Assembly (NCBI GenBank): GCA_930367215.1
Contig: OV884059.1
Span: 152,704,511 to 152,768,510, forward strand
Origin: Pollenia angustigena
Taxonomy: Eukaryota; Arthropoda; Insecta; Diptera; Polleniidae
Length of the DNA: 64,000 nucleotides
Direction of reading: 5' to 3'
The translations under genes and the position numbers were made by a program. Shown piece after piece: positions 11,446 to 22,029 of this stretch. Every line of letters starts with the position of its first letter. Within the stretch, counting starts at the first letter, position 1. Below the pieces are notes generated by a model that was not told the DNA's origin, searched no databases, and saw only the letters and a program-made list of their open reading frames with translations.

Positions 11446-11684
11446 CACGGAAAGAAATAATAATTAAATATGGCTGGAACCAAGAAAATTTTGCAAGATT
11501 CTTGTCCAAGCCAAAAATTAATTATTCTAATTATATGTGTGGCTTTGTTTTAGCAAAATTTTTTTAAGAAAATTTTAATAAATACACACAAACAAAATAA
11601 TTTAAAATCAAGAAATTATTTTTCGACTTTGGATTTTTTAAGAAACGAATTTGATTACTTTAGAAAAAAAAACTTCTTTCCGTG
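11446..11684. mobile_element. 239-bp MITE, TIR CACGGAAAGAA, TA target
   Basis: Left end ta|CACGGAAAGAA; right end TTCTTTCCGTG|ta. The TA on each side is the target duplication of the Tc1/mariner superfamily. The terminus resembles CACTGAAAGAA of the 36.79-37.73 kb MITE, so the two may be related families. Confidence 0.85.
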
Positions 11685-11857
11685 TACAAAGTCACAAATA
11701 GAGAAACTTGTTTTTAAGGTATTCACTACGCAAACACTATTAGCGTTTTGTGTTCTCCATATTTCTACCGTACCGAACACTAAAAAGCAATATATACAGC
11801 CATGTCACAGAGTAAAATTCCATTCGGAACCGAAGAAAACATTTTTGTTTTTTGATA

Positions 11858-12540
11858 CACACAGAAAAAAAGTAAATGTAAAATGGTCGAAAACAAGCTT
11901 GAATTAACCGTTTTCGGTAGTGATTTTGCTTCATTGTTACTTCATGTTAATTTAACATGATTTTCCAATAACTTGCGAACACCATTTTTTTTCTTTTAAA
12001 ATAACTATAATTTATGTTAATTTAACATTGCAGTAAAGTTAAAGCAAAATGTCATTTATATTGAAATAACAATCCGAATCACATTAAATGAAAATTATTT
12101 CAAGTTCAAACAATTGGTAAAATCAAACTATTTGGAGTGTGATATTACAGTGTGAAGAAGCTTCAGAGACAACATATGCATTTATTTAATAATAATTCAA
12201 AACACTTACCCCTGTAACACATGTTTCACTTATTTGGTATCTCCTTTGTTAAAAGAAGGATCAGCAGAATGGCCTGATTCGGGTTTCGTCATCATTCTAC
12301 TTTGAAAACTTGATGTACTATTTAACTAAATAATTTTAATTAAAAGCATTCGGGAATTGTCTTCTTTTTATAACATATTTAAAACATGAAAATAAAAAAA
12401 TGTACATACTTAAGTATGTATGCATGTTAATTTAACAAGATAAACTTTTGATTTTAATATAAAACAGGTTTTTATGGATTCAATATTGAACAATGTTATT
12501 TTAACGGTGAATAATATTAAATAAACGTGATTTAAGGTGA
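11858..12540. mobile_element. Diverged copy of the CACACAG MITE family
   Basis: Left end ta|CACACAGAAAAA is followed by 'tcggtagtgattttgcttca' and 'catgttaatttaacatg', as in the 21.285-21.600 kb element. Later motifs ('gttattttaacggtg', 'atttttcattta') also match. A right terminus cannot be placed. This copy is longer and shares the 12.25-12.36 kb part with the repeat at 1.8-2.3 kb. Confidence 0.6.
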
Positions 12541-12666
12541 TTTTAATATTTTTCATTTAAAATTACGTCATTTTCTGAAGCACGTAAATACGGAATGAAT
12601 TCTGTTTCCGAACGGAGTTGTACTATGTGACGTGGCTGATAATGTTTGTTTATGAATGCATACTGA

Positions 12667-13236
12667 TTCTGTTGGTATTTGGCTATCCGGAACAGGAATT
12701 TCATCAGAATGTGGCAGCGGAAATCGAGCATATGTTGTTGCAGTATAAGATATATAAGTCATTTTTCTTCTGTTCACACCCGCTGTATAATTTATGCACG
12801 CATAACACTCATCTTCAACATGAACTATGGGATCTCTCCAAATCATTGGAACACCAAATGGCATGGCGTCTCCATTTTTTTCCCCACTTGTTTAAATGGT
12901 AAATGCTGTGTGTACACACTATTGATGGTGTCCAACTCTTACCATATATAACACTTAAAGAAAAATATGATTCATACAAGGTACTTGTTTCATTAGTGAT
13001 TTTACGGCGACTTGGCATATTTTTATATTTCCCACACACATAACAAAAGTAATTAAACTTTTTACACGCCTCCATCTTAGATATTTCAATATAACTGATT
13101 AGATACAAGACTGTCAAAGGCTTTAAACTTCACTAATCACTTTCGCAAGCACTTTCCATATGACAGTGAAGGGGTTGAGGAACTCTTATTTATACTGTAA
13201 TTGTTTTAATCAAAGTACCTGTCGAGACCTTCATGA
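12667..13236 (-). pseudogene. Near-identical 5' piece of the 13.6-kb transposon's gene
   Basis: This segment matches 15897-16466 with one difference that I saw (C at 13005, G at 16235). It holds the promoter-side sequence, the N-terminal Cys-x2-Cys part and the start of the second block (MPFGVPMIWRDP). It ends abruptly after '...SQIPTE', where unrelated sequence follows. It shares the same 7-A frameshift as the 16-kb copy. Direct repeats of 'catactgattct' lie at 12659-12670 and 13237-13248. Confidence 0.85.
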
Positions 13237-14609
13237 CATACTGATTCTAAATAAAAAAAAATACATTCAATAGTATTTAATTAAAAATGTTGTATTAAAA
13301 TTAGTTTTTTTTAACAAGAATTTCCTGTCATTATTATTGAAATTGTTTTTTTGAAACTATAAGTAATTTTAATTGAATTTTTAAAATACAATGTACATGT
13401 GTACGTGTATATGTATATGTAATTTATATTACAGCTTAATGTTGTTGTTATTATAAAATGTATAATATATATAATTGAAGCCGCGAATAACGTTTTAAGT
13501 TACAAAATAATAATTTTTCAGGAGAGCAAAAAAACGTTTTTTGACAGGCCGATTTATTTGTTTAAAAAATTAAAAATAACACTGTGCATGAAATTGACAC
13601 TTTTTTTTGTGACAAGCCGGGCACATGGCGTTTTAACATAATTCGGGGACGCTGAATACAGTGGTGCCCGCGGTTTTTTCAGATTGGCTCTGGTTTTCGA
13701 GATATACCGTTATTTCGAAAATGGAGGAGGTTGCACAACATATATTCGCGTAACTCAAAAACGGTTTAGTTTATTGAAATTACTAAAAAAATCGAAATTC
13801 CGCAATAAAATTTCATTTCAGAAAAGTAAAACTCTTTTTCTAATATGAGTAGTCGTTATTGAAACATAATTTTTTTTTTGAAATAAAAATTAATTTTTTT
13901 ATCAAAATTTCGAATTTTTGTTTTTTAAAAATGCATAAAAAATTAAAAATTAATTAAAATGCAGCTAGGCTTCTAATTTTTTGCAGACTTATAAAAAACG
14001 AAGCTACAAACAAAACAAGCCATACATGATTAAAATCTGTTTGCAACTTTTGATTTTATTCACAAAAGTCGACAAATTTTAATTAATTTAAGAATTTCAG
14101 TAATATTTGTATGGGAGCCCCCTAAGGGATGGCGATAAAGGGAAAGTATAATTTGAGAAAATGTTAAGAACAAAAAACTAATGGAGGCCAGTCATAAATT
14201 TTATCATCCTAGAGGGCAAATCCTGGGCATTTATGGGACTTTTTCTTCAATGTATTTCTAGTCTGCATTGAACATTTTGTATAGAAGCCCCCTTAAGGAA
14301 TGGAGATAGCGGGTGGGTATGTTAGAAATAAATGATTGAGATGAAAAATAAAGTGGGGATGGTCATACATTTGACACATCTAGGGGCATCCTAGGCGCTG
14401 CAGGGGCCAAATTTAAGGCTAGGGTTCTACGCATATAAAAAACAAAGTTCCAAATAAAATAAGCTATAAGTGATTAAAGTCTGTCTACAACTTTTAATTT
14501 TTTCATAATAGATGAAATTTTTTTATTTTTTAAATTAACCAAACTTAAAAATTTTAAAACATTTATTTTTGTTGTTAATTAGTTAAAGTTAAAGTTTTTA
14601 TTTTGAAAT

Positions 14610-16347
14610 TTATTCTTCTTCCTCCTGCAGATTCCAACAAATATCCCCTAATAGCGAATCAAGTTGTTTGCCGCTATACCAGTGTTCGAGCCTGGCTGTT
14701 ACTTGGTGAAATCTCTCGCCATGTTCATCAGACTCGGCTAGTGATTGTTCATTAAATTTTTCGGCATGGTAATGCAAAAAATGTATTTTCAATGACATTC
14801 TAACGTTTAAGTTTTTAAATGCGGTTAGCATATTTTTGATTAAAGTTCGCCAGTTTTCAGACCGATGATTTCCTAATACATTTTCTATTACTGATTTCAC
14901 ACAATTCCAGGCCAATAGCTCGATATTATTCAATGCAACCTCAAATTGATGGTCCTTCATAAGACGACGAATGCCCGGTCCATTAAGAATTCCTTTAAAA
15001 TAAAAACATTATGATATGAAATATAAATCTAATTTAATAAAGTAGTTACAGTTTATACCTTCTTTTACTTTCATGCCGCTTAATCATGGAAAAATTCGGC
15101 GCAATTCGGTAAAAGCAACACCATCTGGGCTCAATGCTTTTATACAATTTTTTACAATACCCAGTTTGATGTGCAGTGGAGGGAGCAAAATATTTTCCAT
15201 CGGCACAAGTGGTAATTCAATAACATTATTTCTATGCAATCTATTTTCCTCACGTAAAGCCCAATACCGTGTATTGTACTGGTCGCCATCGAAACGCGTA
15301 TTCCATAAGCACATGAAGCACATATTTTTAGTATAGCCCAATTGCATGCCTCTTAAAAGAGCTAACACTTTTAAATCTGCGCATATTTTCCACTTATGGT
15401 CTTCATATTTAATTAACTGTATTATTTTTTTCATTGATGCGTATGTCTCTTTAGTATTTGTGCTTAGTGCTATCGGAATAGGACTTTTTAAATTAGTGGC
15501 ATGTAGCAAAACTGCTTTTAAGCTACTTTTGGAAGAATCAATGAATAAGCGCGAATCTCCAGGATTATATTCATTTTGCATTGTTAAAACCAAGCCACGG
15601 ATGTCAGTACAATACGCGATAGAATTATTCTCAATTGATTTAAAAAAAGTCGTAAATCGTCTATGGCGATTGATAGCCCCGTATAATTGTACACCTGTTG
15701 CTAAAATATTAGCTCGTTTTAGCTCTTTTGTAAAGAAAATGCTCTGTCTTTGAGATAATTTTAGACGACGTACCATTATATCCAGACGATCTTGCGTGAT
15801 TTCATTGTGACTGCATGGAACCGTGATGCATGACGGTTCATATAATGAAGTAGCTGGCCCACCTGCTTCAACAGAATGAATTATTGAGGGAATATGTTCT
15901 GTTGGTATTTGGCTATCCGGAACAGGAATTTCATCAGAATGTGGCAGCGGAAATCGAGCATATGTTGTTGCAGTATAAGATATATAAGTCATTTTTCTTC
16001 TGTTCACACCCGCTGTATAATTTATGCACGCATAACACTCATCTTCAACATGAACTATGGGATCTCTCCAAATCATTGGAACACCAAATGGCATGGCGTC
16101 TCCATTTTTTTCCCCACTTGTTTAAATGGTAAATGCTGTGTGTACACACTATTGATGGTGTCCAACTCTTACCATATATAACACTTAAAGAAAAATATGA
16201 TTCATACAAGGTACTTGTTTCATTAGTGATTTTAGGGCGACTTGGCATATTTTTATATTTCCCACACACATAACAAAAGTAATTAAACTTTTTACACGCC
16301 TCCATCTTAGATATTTCAATATAACTGATTAGATACAAGACTGTCAA
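14610..16347 (-). pseudogene. Cys-rich putative DDE-type transposase, one intron, two lesions
   Basis: I recall this as a widespread, uncharacterised repetitive protein family of invertebrate genomes; its activity is not established. Part 1 (from 16347 or the Met at 16305) has CYVC (C25, C28) and a WTPSIVC segment, like an N-terminal zinc finger. After a 7-A run with one base too many, part 2 (16094-15087) starts MPFGVPMIWRDP, with C20/C23 (CYAC). It carries LFIDSSKSSLKAVLLH (D186), KICADLKV (D240), CFMC (C259, C262) and PPLHIKLGIVKN. Then come a TGA where the 57-kb relative has Arg, a 66-nt intron, and an exon with LGNHRSEN, DEHGERFHQ and WNLQEEEE, stop. D...D...E with an inserted C-x2-C suggests an RNase H-fold transposase (inference). 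Two lesions suggest recent death. Confidence 0.75.
14993..15058 (-). other. Spliceosomal intron, 66 nt, GT-AG
   Basis: On the minus strand the exon ends ...AAAGTAAAAGAAG, followed by GTATAAACTG, and the intron ends TATTTTAAAG before GAATTCTTAATGG. Removing 66 nt joins ...MKVKEG to ILNGPGIRRLMKD in one frame, which agrees with the continuity expected for this protein family. Size and borders fit a fly intron. Confidence 0.8.
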
Positions 16348-17549
16348 AGGCTTTAAACTTCACTAATCACTTTCGCAAGCACTTTCCATATGACAGTGAA
16401 GGGGTTGAGGAACTCTTATTTATACTGTAATTGTTTTAATCAAAGTACCTGTCGAGACCTTCATGACCATGTTTTGTAAAAAAAAACAAAGCCAGAACGA
16501 TTAATATTTCTACCTGTTCCAGGTATAACAATAGAATATGTTATTTAAGTTTTTTACAAGACCGATTAGTGCGGTTTCGACTGCACAATAAAATACCGTT
16601 TTGTGTGGTTTTGTAAGCACAATAAAATACAAAGATGTAAGGCATTTATGACTTTATTTCTTAATTCTAAGAATTTTTAATCGGTAACTGTGGATTTTCC
16701 AAAATTCCTACCGCAAAGTGAAAGTGTGGTAATAATGCATGCATATTTCTTTGGAATAGCATACATTTGAATATTTGTTTTTTTTTTGTTTTGTGTTGTA
16801 AATGGCACAAAAACCGCATTTAAAAATTTTACGTCAAAATGTCATTGAAAATAAATTTTCTGCATTGGCACATTCTTCATATATATGTACATAATTTTAA
16901 ATAAAGAATTTAAAAATTAAAAAAAATCCTGTGAAATGCTCCATATAAATTATATTCTTTGTATATTGAAGAAAAGATTCCACAACTGCCTAGGAGTCAC
17001 TCCTAGTGGGATAAAATGTATGACTGACCTCCATTAGTTTTTTGTTCTTAACATTTTCTCAAATTATACTTTCCCTTTATCACCATCCCTTAGGGGGCTC
17101 CCATACAAATATTACTGAAATTCTTAAATTAGTTAAAATTTGTCGACTTTTGTGAATAAAATCAAAAGTTGCAAACAGATTTTAATCATTTATGGCTTGT
17201 TTTGTTTGTAGCTTCGTTTTATAGAAGCTTAGCTGCATTTTTTATGAATTTTTAAAAAAACAAAAATTTCGAAATTTTCAAAAAAAAAAATTATGTTTCA
17301 ATAACGACTACTCATATTAGAAAAAGAGTTTTACTTTTCTGAAATGAAATTTTATTGCGGAATTTCGGTTTTTTTAGTAATTTCAATAAACTAAACCGTT
17401 TTTGAGTTACGCGAATATATGTTGTGCAACCTCCTTCATTTTCGAAATAACGGTATATCTCGAAAACCAGAGCCAATCTGAAAAAAACGCGGGCACCACT
17501 GGATTCACGCCATGTGCCCGGCTTGTCTGTTTTTTCAACTAGCATAGTG

Positions 17550-19117
17550 TAATGATAATAAAAACTTTAATGCAAAAGGCTTTTAAAACATTATCCCGCA
17601 CTGCAAAACCATTTCGGTTTCATCATTTTGTTAGTAACTTGCAATGTTCTTCCACTGGCTGACACTTGGTACGCCATTTTGAAGGCGTTAAGGAGCATAG
17701 TTTTGGTTGATTTGATGTTTAAACTGTGTAAGAGAGTAAGGTCAACCGTTATCTGCAAAACAACAGTTTTTGCAAAATGTGGCGTTTACAACGTTATCGC
17801 GGCTGTGCTTCAATTGTTTATTTGTACCGTAGTTAATTGCCAGGTCTATTTGTGAATATTATGTTGAGATACTTTTATAGGATAGAAAATAAAAGCCTCG
17901 GAAAATTCTACAGGAATCGTTTAATTTTTTCTTTAAAACATCTTGAAAGACATACATTTTTAAAGTCGTCAATATTTTTGTATCTTAAAGGTCATCTTAA
18001 TAGTCTGAAATCTGTTTCTTTTGATTTAAAACTCTTTGAAAACGTATCACCTTTAAGAAAATCTTACGACAAACTTTATTTTGCTCATGAGATGACTGTT
18101 AACAGAATTAACTTTTACAACACTTCTTTCAAAATAAGTGAATAAAATAAAAAAATAAATAACATTAAATACTTTTGACAAGTTAATTGGCTCTACCGCT
18201 CTGTCTACTCTAAATGAGAACCACGTTAAATTTAATTTCTAATTAAAAAAAAATAATAACAAGGAAAACCACAAACCTGTTAACATGTCCTTAATAAGTA
18301 AAATTGTATAATCCTCTCTAATAATTTAAACGAAAATCACAACTTAACATTAATTCTAAGCAACAACTTTATGCCCAAATAAAATTTCTTTTGCCATATC
18401 TGGCAAACAATACCCGCAGCCCAGGAATTTAAAGAGACAGTTGATTTACCTTGTCACAATCATAGATAGAACACAAGAATACAGACACTTATCACATTCA
18501 CATTTGTATGACTTTTGGAATAAATGAATGACCTGGCGTTGATCTGTCGAGTTATTCATCCACTGGGTCTACTGGCTTAAGTGTAAGTGCCTAACTGGTT
18601 AAATATTTTTTTCATTTTCATGGAAAATATAAATATTTATAAGCCATTGAATAAAGGTTTATCACCTTTCTTCTCTCCAACACATTTATTTGCAATTATG
18701 AGGTAAAATGTGAGTACACTGATTTAAAGAAGATGGCAAAAAGAAACAAAAAAAAGTCAAACAGCAAAGTGTCGTGGAAAAGTTGAATGTAATAAAAACA
18801 TCTGTGGAAAAATAAAAGTCACGATTGGAACTTGTTTTTAATATAAATAGCTCTCTATACACTTATTAGCGTAATTTTTATGTTAATGTTTTATTATTAT
18901 TGTAAATAATGCGCCCAAGTCATCTGAAGTATTTGATGCTGTAAGTATATTTAGGTGAATTTATGTGAGGCACAGTGGACTTAAGACTCAATTACTGTTT
19001 AACAAATGCTATACACAGTTACAATTCTTTAATTTACCCCCATATTCATAAAAATATTTTTGATTTATAAAAGCTTATTTAACCAATTTTCATAGAAAAT
19101 TCGTTTCATAAATCTGT
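17550..19117. other. No recognisable feature
   Basis: AT-rich DNA. The longest frame, 17837-18145 (102 codons, plus strand), is Lys/Phe/Leu-rich with no domain I know, no paralogue in the window and no splice or promoter context. I do not call it a gene. Confidence 0.5.
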
Positions 19118-19549
19118 TAAGGTAGAAGTACACAACACGCGTTAGTGCGCGCGCGCTCTGTCGTCTTCTGTCAAAAAAAGTTAAGCTAGTGTGTTTTCAT
19201 AGAACAAGCTACATGCAAAATATTTTGACGCGTTTGCGCCAGAAAGCTGGTTAACTTTGAACTTTTTAACGCGTTGTGTGTTTTTGACAAGTTATCAGCT
19301 GACAATAAAAATAGTAATTTAACAAATTTGTGAATCATGAAAAAAAAGAATAAATTTAATAAAATAACAAAATCTTGATATACTTTCGAACCCGTTTTTA
19401 ATGCACAAATAAGTAAACAAATAAAAAACAGCTGACAGGAACGGCGTTTGTTACGCGTGTTGTGTAACTTGCAGTTTTTGACGCGCTAAAGTTTATAAAC
19501 GCACGATACTTGTCGACGAACTAACGCGTGTAATGTACTTCCACCTTTA
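19118..19549. mobile_element. MITE with ACGCGT-rich inverted ends
   Basis: Left end TAAGGTAGAAGTACACAACA and then CGCGTTAGTGCG; the right end is complementary with a few mismatches (CGAACTAACGCGTG ... TACTTCCACCTTTA), about 31 bp in all. Further ACGCG motifs near the ends (19268, 19453) suggest subterminal binding repeats. No target duplication could be fixed. Confidence 0.75.
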
Positions 19550-19997
19550 TTGCGATTATGAATTGAAATCGCATCAAAGGTGTCCTGTAAATCGTAAACG
19601 CAAAAGGTTTGGCGGCCTCAAATTGCAAAAGTATGATAGAGGGAACTAGAATATTTCTATGAAACTATGCCGGATCGCGAACAGGTTTTAGAATACCATA
19701 AAAAAATAACATTTTTTTCGATTTCAAATCTTGCGATTGGCCGATAAGGATTTCAATTTTATTTTAAGAAAAATTAGGCAGTAGAATTTAAAGAGAGATT
19801 AAAAAAAGGAATGAATACAAAAATGAAGCCATTTTCTAGCCACTGACAATGATAAACGATACGATAAAATTGGACTTTAAATGGCGATGATATGGCAAAA
19901 AAAAAATGTTTTAAATATGTAACATTTTATTCTAGGGCGTCACTAATGGAATTTTTTTTTTTTTTTTTTTTAGTTTTTTGGTTTTATGTAATATGTA

Positions 19998-21282
19998 CAC
20001 TAGGGTGGCCGCTATTTTTCTTTTTCGTATTTTTACTTGGCAAACCCCTTAGAATGATTCCAAATTAGAAAAAAAATATGTATAAAAAATTTTAGATCGT
20101 TTGCATAGTTATTAGCCGTGCCCTGAGCCCACAAAGTTTGCTAAAATGCTATTTTTCTCACTATGGGTCGCTTTAATTGTTGATAACTTCCGTAATATTT
20201 ATTTTAGAGAAAAACCTTATTTAAAAATATTCTAGGGCTATATCTTATGAACAATGTTGCTCTGCATTAGTTTTTTAACATGAATATTTTATCCAGAAAA
20301 AAACCAAATTAAAAAATAACACCGAAATTTTCACATATCTTCGCATTCTTTGCCTGGTGATTACACTACGTGACAAATTTTCAATAAAGTCGTGACCAAA
20401 TGATTCTGACAGCTAATCTTTATGTAAAACTTTCCCCTGTATCCGAATATGAAGTAAGAATTGTCAAAACTATAACAGTTTTTGAGATATTCCAAAATAA
20501 CCGTTATTTGTGTTTTTAAAAAAGATGATGTGACTGAAATGCAAATATCCTCAACAATTTTGAACGGACTATGTATTTCTTTCTTTTTATTGAGAGGTTA
20601 TAAAATTTATTAAATAACCATGGGTCGTTTGAAGAGATGAGTCATTAAATGGCAGAGTTATAGTGGACAAAACATCAAACTTCATTATAAATTTTATGAT
20701 TTTGTTCAATTTTGCTCTTTTCAAGTTATTGTTTTTAAACCAAAAAATAAAACTTTTTTAAGTTTTATAACTTACGACATCTCAAAAACTGTTATACTTT
20801 TGACAATTCCGACTTCATATTCGGATTCAGGGGAAAGTTTTACATAAAGAATAGCTGTCAGAATCATTTGGTCACGACTTTGTTGAAAATTTGTCACGTA
20901 GTGTAATCACCAGGCAAAGAATGCGAAGATATGTGAAAATTTCGGTGTTATTTTTTAATTTGGTTTTTTCTGGATAAAATATTCATGTTAAAGAAAACTA
21001 ATGCAGAGCAACATTGTTCATAAGATATAGCCCTATAATATTTGTAAATAAGGTTTTTCTCTAAAATAAATATTACGGAAGTTATCAACAATTAAAGCGG
21101 CCCATAGCGAGAAAAATAACATTATAGCAAACTTTGTGGGCTCAAGGCACGGCTAATAACTATGCAAACGATTTAAAAATTTTTATATATATTTTTTTTC
21201 TAATTTGGAATCATTCTAAGGGGCTTGCCAAGTGAAAATACGAATAAAATAATTGCCCATATAACTTGCGGTCACACTAATG
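19998..21282. mobile_element. Giant palindromic MITE, arms ~365 bp, TA target
   Basis: The left end ta|CACTAGGGTGGCCGC pairs with the right end GCGGTCACACTAATG|ta. The arms are near-complementary from about 20010 to 20363 and from 20904 to 21270. Examples are 'accccttagaatgattcc' / 'ggaatcattctaaggggc' and 'ttgcctggtgatta' / 'taatcaccaggcaa'. The centre is occupied by a second inverted-repeat element (20364-20903). No coding capacity. Confidence 0.85.
20364..20903. mobile_element. CACTACGTGACAAA MITE, fullest copy, at the palindrome centre
   Basis: Ends ta|CACTACGTGACAAATTTTCA and the complement ending TTGTCACGTAGTG|ta, with inverted similarity continuing ~100 bp inward ('gaccaaatgattctgacagc' / 'gctgtcagaatcatttggtc'). 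If the element and one TA are removed, the site reads GGTGATTAATCACC, a perfect palindrome. Shorter relatives lie at 3784-4007 and 7925-8233. Confidence 0.85.
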
Positions 21283-21284
21283 TA

Positions 21285-21600
21285 CACACAGAAAAATATC
21301 AATGTAAATTCTTGGAAAACAAGGTTGATTTTACATTTTTCGGTAGTGATTTTGCTTCATAGTTACTTCAAGTTAATTTAATTTAAAATTTGATGTACTA
21401 TTTAACTTAATAATTTTAACAAAAAGAATAAATCAATTTTATGGATTCAATAATGAACAATGTTGTTTAAACATTTTTCATTTAACATTTATATGAAATA
21501 ATGATAATTTTAAATAAAGTCCATACTTTTGCAGAAATTTACTATGATTTTTATTCAACATTGTGTCATGTTAATTTAACATTGATATTTTTACTGTGTG
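21285..21600. mobile_element. CACACAG MITE, 316 bp, TA target
   Basis: Left end ta|CACACAGAAAAATATCAATG, right end CATTGATATTTTTACTGTGTG|ta with one gap. The left TA (21283-21284) is the same dinucleotide that borders the palindromic element on its right. From 21601 to 22029 I see nothing supportable. Confidence 0.85.
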
Positions 21601-22029
21601 TATGTGAAAAAGAAAAAAGGGACTTAATTTTAAGGAGTGTCATAAAAGGGAGTATATTACAAGCTGTATATACTATGTTTAGAAAAAGGAATTTCTTGGC
21701 ACGCGAAAAAAATTGGACAGTAAAAAATTAAGCCCCTGACAAGCCATGAACAACGATATGCGATATGATGAGATCGAACTGTAAATGGAAGCGATACATA
21801 TAAAAAACAAAAAAGGCTGAATTTGGGGGTGTGTCACAAAAAAAAATTGTCCTGTTTTGGAAACTTCATTGACATATCTTTTATTCTAGGGGGTGACTGG
21901 CACAGCTTTTTTTCGACCCAACTTACTGTACACATTACCGGTTTAACAACAAGAAAAACAACAAGTGTTTGTGTCAATATAAAAAATTCGTTTTATTATA
22001 CACTTCAAATAGGTACATTCTAGTTTTAC

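Larger units (their letters stand above)
13580..17549 (-). mobile_element. ~4-kb DNA transposon with long TIRs, unclassified
   Basis: The outer ends are CACTGTGCATGAAATT on the left and the diverged complement ...AACTAGCATAGTG|ta on the right, then GACAAGCCGGGCACATGGCG / CGCCATGTGCCCGGCTTGTC as a perfect inner 20-bp match. The arms stay complementary for roughly 580-670 bp (13580 to ~14250; ~16970 to 17549). A TA follows the right end, but the left flank is AA. Between the arms lies one minus-strand gene (14610-16347). I do not recognise a named superfamily. Relatives lacking the gene occur at 1.4, 39.8-41.9 and 62.2 kb. Confidence 0.85.

Noticed and set aside
17837..18145. 102-codon plus-strand frame, Lys/Phe/Leu-rich
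   Set aside because: No domain, no paralogue, composition expected of AT-rich DNA, no splice or promoter support.
20010..21270. Possibility that the large palindrome is an assembly fold-back artefact
   Set aside because: The arms differ by scattered substitutions and have TA-flanked termini, which an artefactual inversion of the same read would not show.
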